A DNA stretch of 7,942 nucleotides from Betaproteobacteria bacterium (GTDB lineage Bacteria; Pseudomonadota; Gammaproteobacteria; Burkholderiales; UBA9220), in the NCBI GenBank assembly GCA_003519965.1, contig DOVS01000257.1:1-7942 (forward strand), given 5' to 3'. A program made the translations under genes and the position numbers. The notes under the pieces were generated by a model, which had not been told where the DNA came from, did no database searches, and saw only the letters and a program-made list of their open reading frames with translations. Positions 6,199-7,942 of the stretch are shown one piece after another. Each line of letters opens with the position of its first letter. The stretch's first letter is position 1.

Positions 6199-7022
6199 TA
6201 TTCTCCTCGCAGGGCGGTGTAAAGCCGCCCCAGCAACGGGCTGGAATAGAGAGATAGGCGTCGAAGCAGCCAGTCGCCGTTCCGCTCCTTGGTGACGATG
6301 CGGCCGATATCCGTCGGCGGCGTGCGGCGGGTGTTGACGTGTTTACGCGTGGTATAAAGGGCTTCGAACCCCAGTTGTTGGGCGACGGCTACGTAATCGT
6401 CGTCGAAGTAACCCTGAGGCCAGCACAGGTGGCGCTCTTCTCGGCCCAGCCGCTGGCGCAGCGCTTCCTTGGATCGCGTCAAGTCCCGCGCCAGGGCGGT
6501 GCGGCGTGCGATGGGATCGGCAAGGGTCTTGTCCCAGCGGGTATGGGTGTGCGTGTGGCAATGGATCTCGACCGCGCCGCTGGCTTCCATGGTTTCGATT
6601 TCCGTCCAGCGCAGCATCGCCTCGTCGGCGCGGCCGTCCGCGATGGCGGCTTTGCAGGCGCGGTGGTTGGGGCAGTGCGGTGCACCGTCCCTTTCGCCGA
6701 ACGGCCGGGCCGGGCCGTTGCCGATCCAGCCGGTGACGGCGAAGAGGGTGGCCCGAAGGCCCAGTTCCCGCAGTACCGGGTAGGCGTGGACGTAGTTGTC
6801 CAGGTAGCCGTCGTCGAAGGTAATTAAGACGCTCTTGGCCGGTACGTCGCGGCCATGGTGGAGAAAATCGAAGAAGCGGTCGGCGCTAAGCGTAGTGTAG
6901 CCTCGACGGGCCAGGGACGTCATCTGCACCTGGAAGGCGCGCGGGGACACCGTAACTAAACCAGGATGGGGCGTGACATGGTGGTACATCAGCACCGGCA
7001 CGGCGTTGGCGGATGTTGTCAT
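6198..7022 (-). CDS. Polysaccharide deacetylase (NodB/CE4 family)
   Basis: A 274-residue carbohydrate-esterase-4 type protein. The metal-site motifs are visible: TFDDGY (68-73; catalytic base and metal Asp expected at D70/D71), and HTHTH (156-160), which fits the H(S/T)xxH metal-binding motif. A third block, CWPQGYFDDDY (200-210), corresponds to the family's later conserved loop. The N-terminal VPVLMYHHV is the usual first strand of this subgroup. A loop between 102 and 135 carries H116, C117, H120 and C123. Members remove N-acetyl or O-acetyl groups from glycans. In this operon the substrate is probably the lipid-linked or nascent glycan. No signal peptide is visible, so a cytoplasmic site of action is more likely than a periplasmic one. 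The ATG at 7022 overlaps the upstream stop as ATGA. The stop overlaps the next gene's GTG. Confidence 0.9.
   Translation of the reverse strand: MTTSANAVPVLMYHHVTPHPGLVTVSPRAFQVQMTSLARRGYTTLSADRFFDFLHHGRDVPAKSVLITFDDGYLDNYVHAYPVLRELGLRATLFAVTGWIGNGPARPFGERDGAPHCPNHRACKAAIADGRADEAMLRWTEIETMEASGAVEIHCHTHTHTRWDKTLADPIARRTALARDLTRSKEALRQRLGREERHLCWPQGYFDDDYVAVAQQLGFEALYTTRKHVNTRRTPPTDIGRIVTKERNGDWLLRRLSLYSSPLLGRLYTALRGE
6203..6208 (-). promoter_or_regulatory. Strong ribosome binding site for the GT9 gene
   Basis: Read on the minus strand it is GAGGAG, 4 nt before the GTG at 6198-6196. It is the clearest Shine-Dalgarno in the operon and lies inside the last codons of the deacetylase. It supports the GTG start and suggests that this gene can recruit ribosomes independently. 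Confidence 0.65.
6700..6719. repeat. GC-rich inverted repeat inside the deacetylase gene
   Basis: A perfect 7-bp stem, AACGGCC with GGCCGTT, around a 6-nt GC-only loop. It lies in the poorly conserved loop-coding part of the deacetylase (around residues 102-108). No T tract follows on the minus strand, so it is not a terminator. A role in mRNA structure is possible but unsupported. Confidence 0.35.
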
Positions 7023-7942
7023 CGCCTTGCTGTTTTCTGGGCCAGTCCGTCGTGAAGCAGGCGCTCGGTCTTATCCAGCATCGCCGCTAGGCTGAATCCA
7101 GCCATGACGTGGGTTTTTCCTTGCGTCGCCAACCGGCGGCCAGGCGCCGGATCGCTAGCAGGGCGGGAGATGCCCTCCGCCACGGCGGGCGGGTCTTCCG
7201 CCGGGACCAGCAGACCGGTTTGTTCATGCCGAATCAATTCCGGTACGCCGCCCACATCGGTCGAAACGACCGGGGTGCCCAGGCCGAGCGCTTGGGTAAC
7301 CGCTTGGGGCACCCCTTCCGAGCGCGAGGTGAGCAGTAACAGATCCGCCGCCGTAATGAGGTCGGGAACGTCTTCCCGTTGACCGAGAAAGCGAACGTGG
7401 TCGGCGATGCCGAGGGATTGGGCGAGTCGCTCCATATCCGGCCGCATCGGGCCGTCTCCAGCGAGCGCCAATGTCATGTCGGCGTCGGCGGCAAGGCGTC
7501 GAAAGGCTTCCAGCGCCACCGCATGGCGTTTAACGCCACGGATAACGCCAACCATTAATATGAGATAGTCGTCATCGCCGACACCGATTTCCGCGCGGAC
7601 TCGGGAACGGTTTTTCGTTGGACGAAAGCGGGAGAAATCGACTCCTGTGGGAATACTGGCTAACTGCGCCGGTGGAAAGCCGCACTGGGAAATAAGCATG
7701 CGGCGCATGGACTCGCCGCAAGTTACGATCCGGTCGGCCATGAAATGGACAAAATTGAACCTATTGCGCCTGAGGGGCAGATTGAGATGGCGGGTGCGGA
7801 TGAGCAATGGCGCCCCCGCCAGTTTGCTGGCAATGGCGCCAATCCAGCTATCGATCCCGCTATGGGTGTTGACGACCTGGATGCGTTCACGGCGCAGATA
7901 GCGGTAGAGCCCCATAATGGAGACGGCGTCGAATTTCCCGCG
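7019..7942 (-). CDS. Glycosyltransferase family 4, EX7Q variant (5' end beyond the window)
   Basis: A partial gene: the frame is still open at 7942. It reads R-G-K-F-D-A-V-S-I before the first in-window Met (7915-7913), and 307 residues are visible. That Met is followed by GLYRYLRRERIQVVNTHSG, a mid-domain motif of GT4 enzymes, so it is not the start and perhaps 60-80 N-terminal residues are missing. The donor half has LMVGVIRGVKRH, LALAGDGP and SRSEGVPQAVTQALGLGTPVV. The signature is E (codon 7318-7316) then X7 then Gln (codon 7294-7292). This E/Q form recurs, as I recall, in a subgroup with EGVPQA. The TGA at 7019-7021 overlaps the deacetylase ATG. As the first visible gene it probably adds a sugar to the same glycan the others assemble. 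Sugar specificity is unknown. Confidence 0.9.
   Translation of the reverse strand, partial: RGKFDAVSIMGLYRYLRRERIQVVNTHSGIDSWIGAIASKLAGAPLLIRTRHLNLPLRRNRFNFVHFMADRIVTCGESMRRMLISQCGFPPAQLASIPTGVDFSRFRPTKNRSRVRAEIGVGDDDYLILMVGVIRGVKRHAVALEAFRRLAADADMTLALAGDGPMRPDMERLAQSLGIADHVRFLGQREDVPDLITAADLLLLTSRSEGVPQAVTQALGLGTPVVSTDVGGVPELIRHEQTGLLVPAEDPPAVAEGISRPASDPAPGRRLATQGKTHVMAGFSLAAMLDKTERLLHDGLAQKTARR

Noticed and set aside
6339..6827. Plus-strand open frame of 162 codons opposite the deacetylase
   Set aside because: It is an antisense shadow, Val/Ala/Gly-rich, with no motif.

Overview
All seven genes in this window lie on the minus strand, so transcription runs from high to low coordinates. The window holds the downstream part of a surface-polysaccharide / lipopolysaccharide-type glycan operon, followed by a gap and one phage-type gene. 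Most of it (about 1,900 to the right end) is GC-rich, roughly 60-70% in the lines counted by hand, with strong third-position G/C. The cell-envelope gene families point to a Gram-negative proteobacterium. The wording of the deacetylase (the HTHTHTRW run) and of the family-9 glycosyltransferase reminds me of beta-/gammaproteobacterial LPS clusters. That placement is from memory and is low-confidence.

Layout in transcription order: a GT4 glycosyltransferase cut by the window edge (7019-7942); a NodB/CE4-type polysaccharide deacetylase (6198-7022); a GT9 heptosyltransferase-like protein (5062-6198); two GT4 glycosyltransferases (3878-5065 and 2778-3881); and a class-II glutamine-hydrolysing asparagine synthase, asnB-like (838-2778). 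Every junction among these six genes is a start/stop overlap of 1 or 4 nt, so they form a translationally coupled operon. Its promoter must lie beyond 7942.

After asnB comes a 213-nt AT-rich gap (625-837) with short imperfect repeats and no convincing terminator or promoter. Next is a DUF2793-type protein (7-624), a family usually tied to phage or gene-transfer-agent tail/structural regions. Its C-terminus seems to stop early or to have been replaced by an AT-rich Lys/Asn tail.

Working model: the GT9 and GT4 enzymes build a glycan on a lipid carrier or lipid A-core, the deacetylase removes N- or O-acyl groups from it, and the AsnB-like enzyme supplies asparagine or amidates a sugar acid. The most notable anomaly is a base-composition switch inside asnB, near 1,800-1,920. 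The N-terminal half resembles the operon, while the C-terminal half is about 40-50% GC in most lines counted. This suggests a recombination junction or island boundary, or less interestingly an assembly chimera. I found no RNA genes, CRISPR arrays, insertion sequences or clear novel system.
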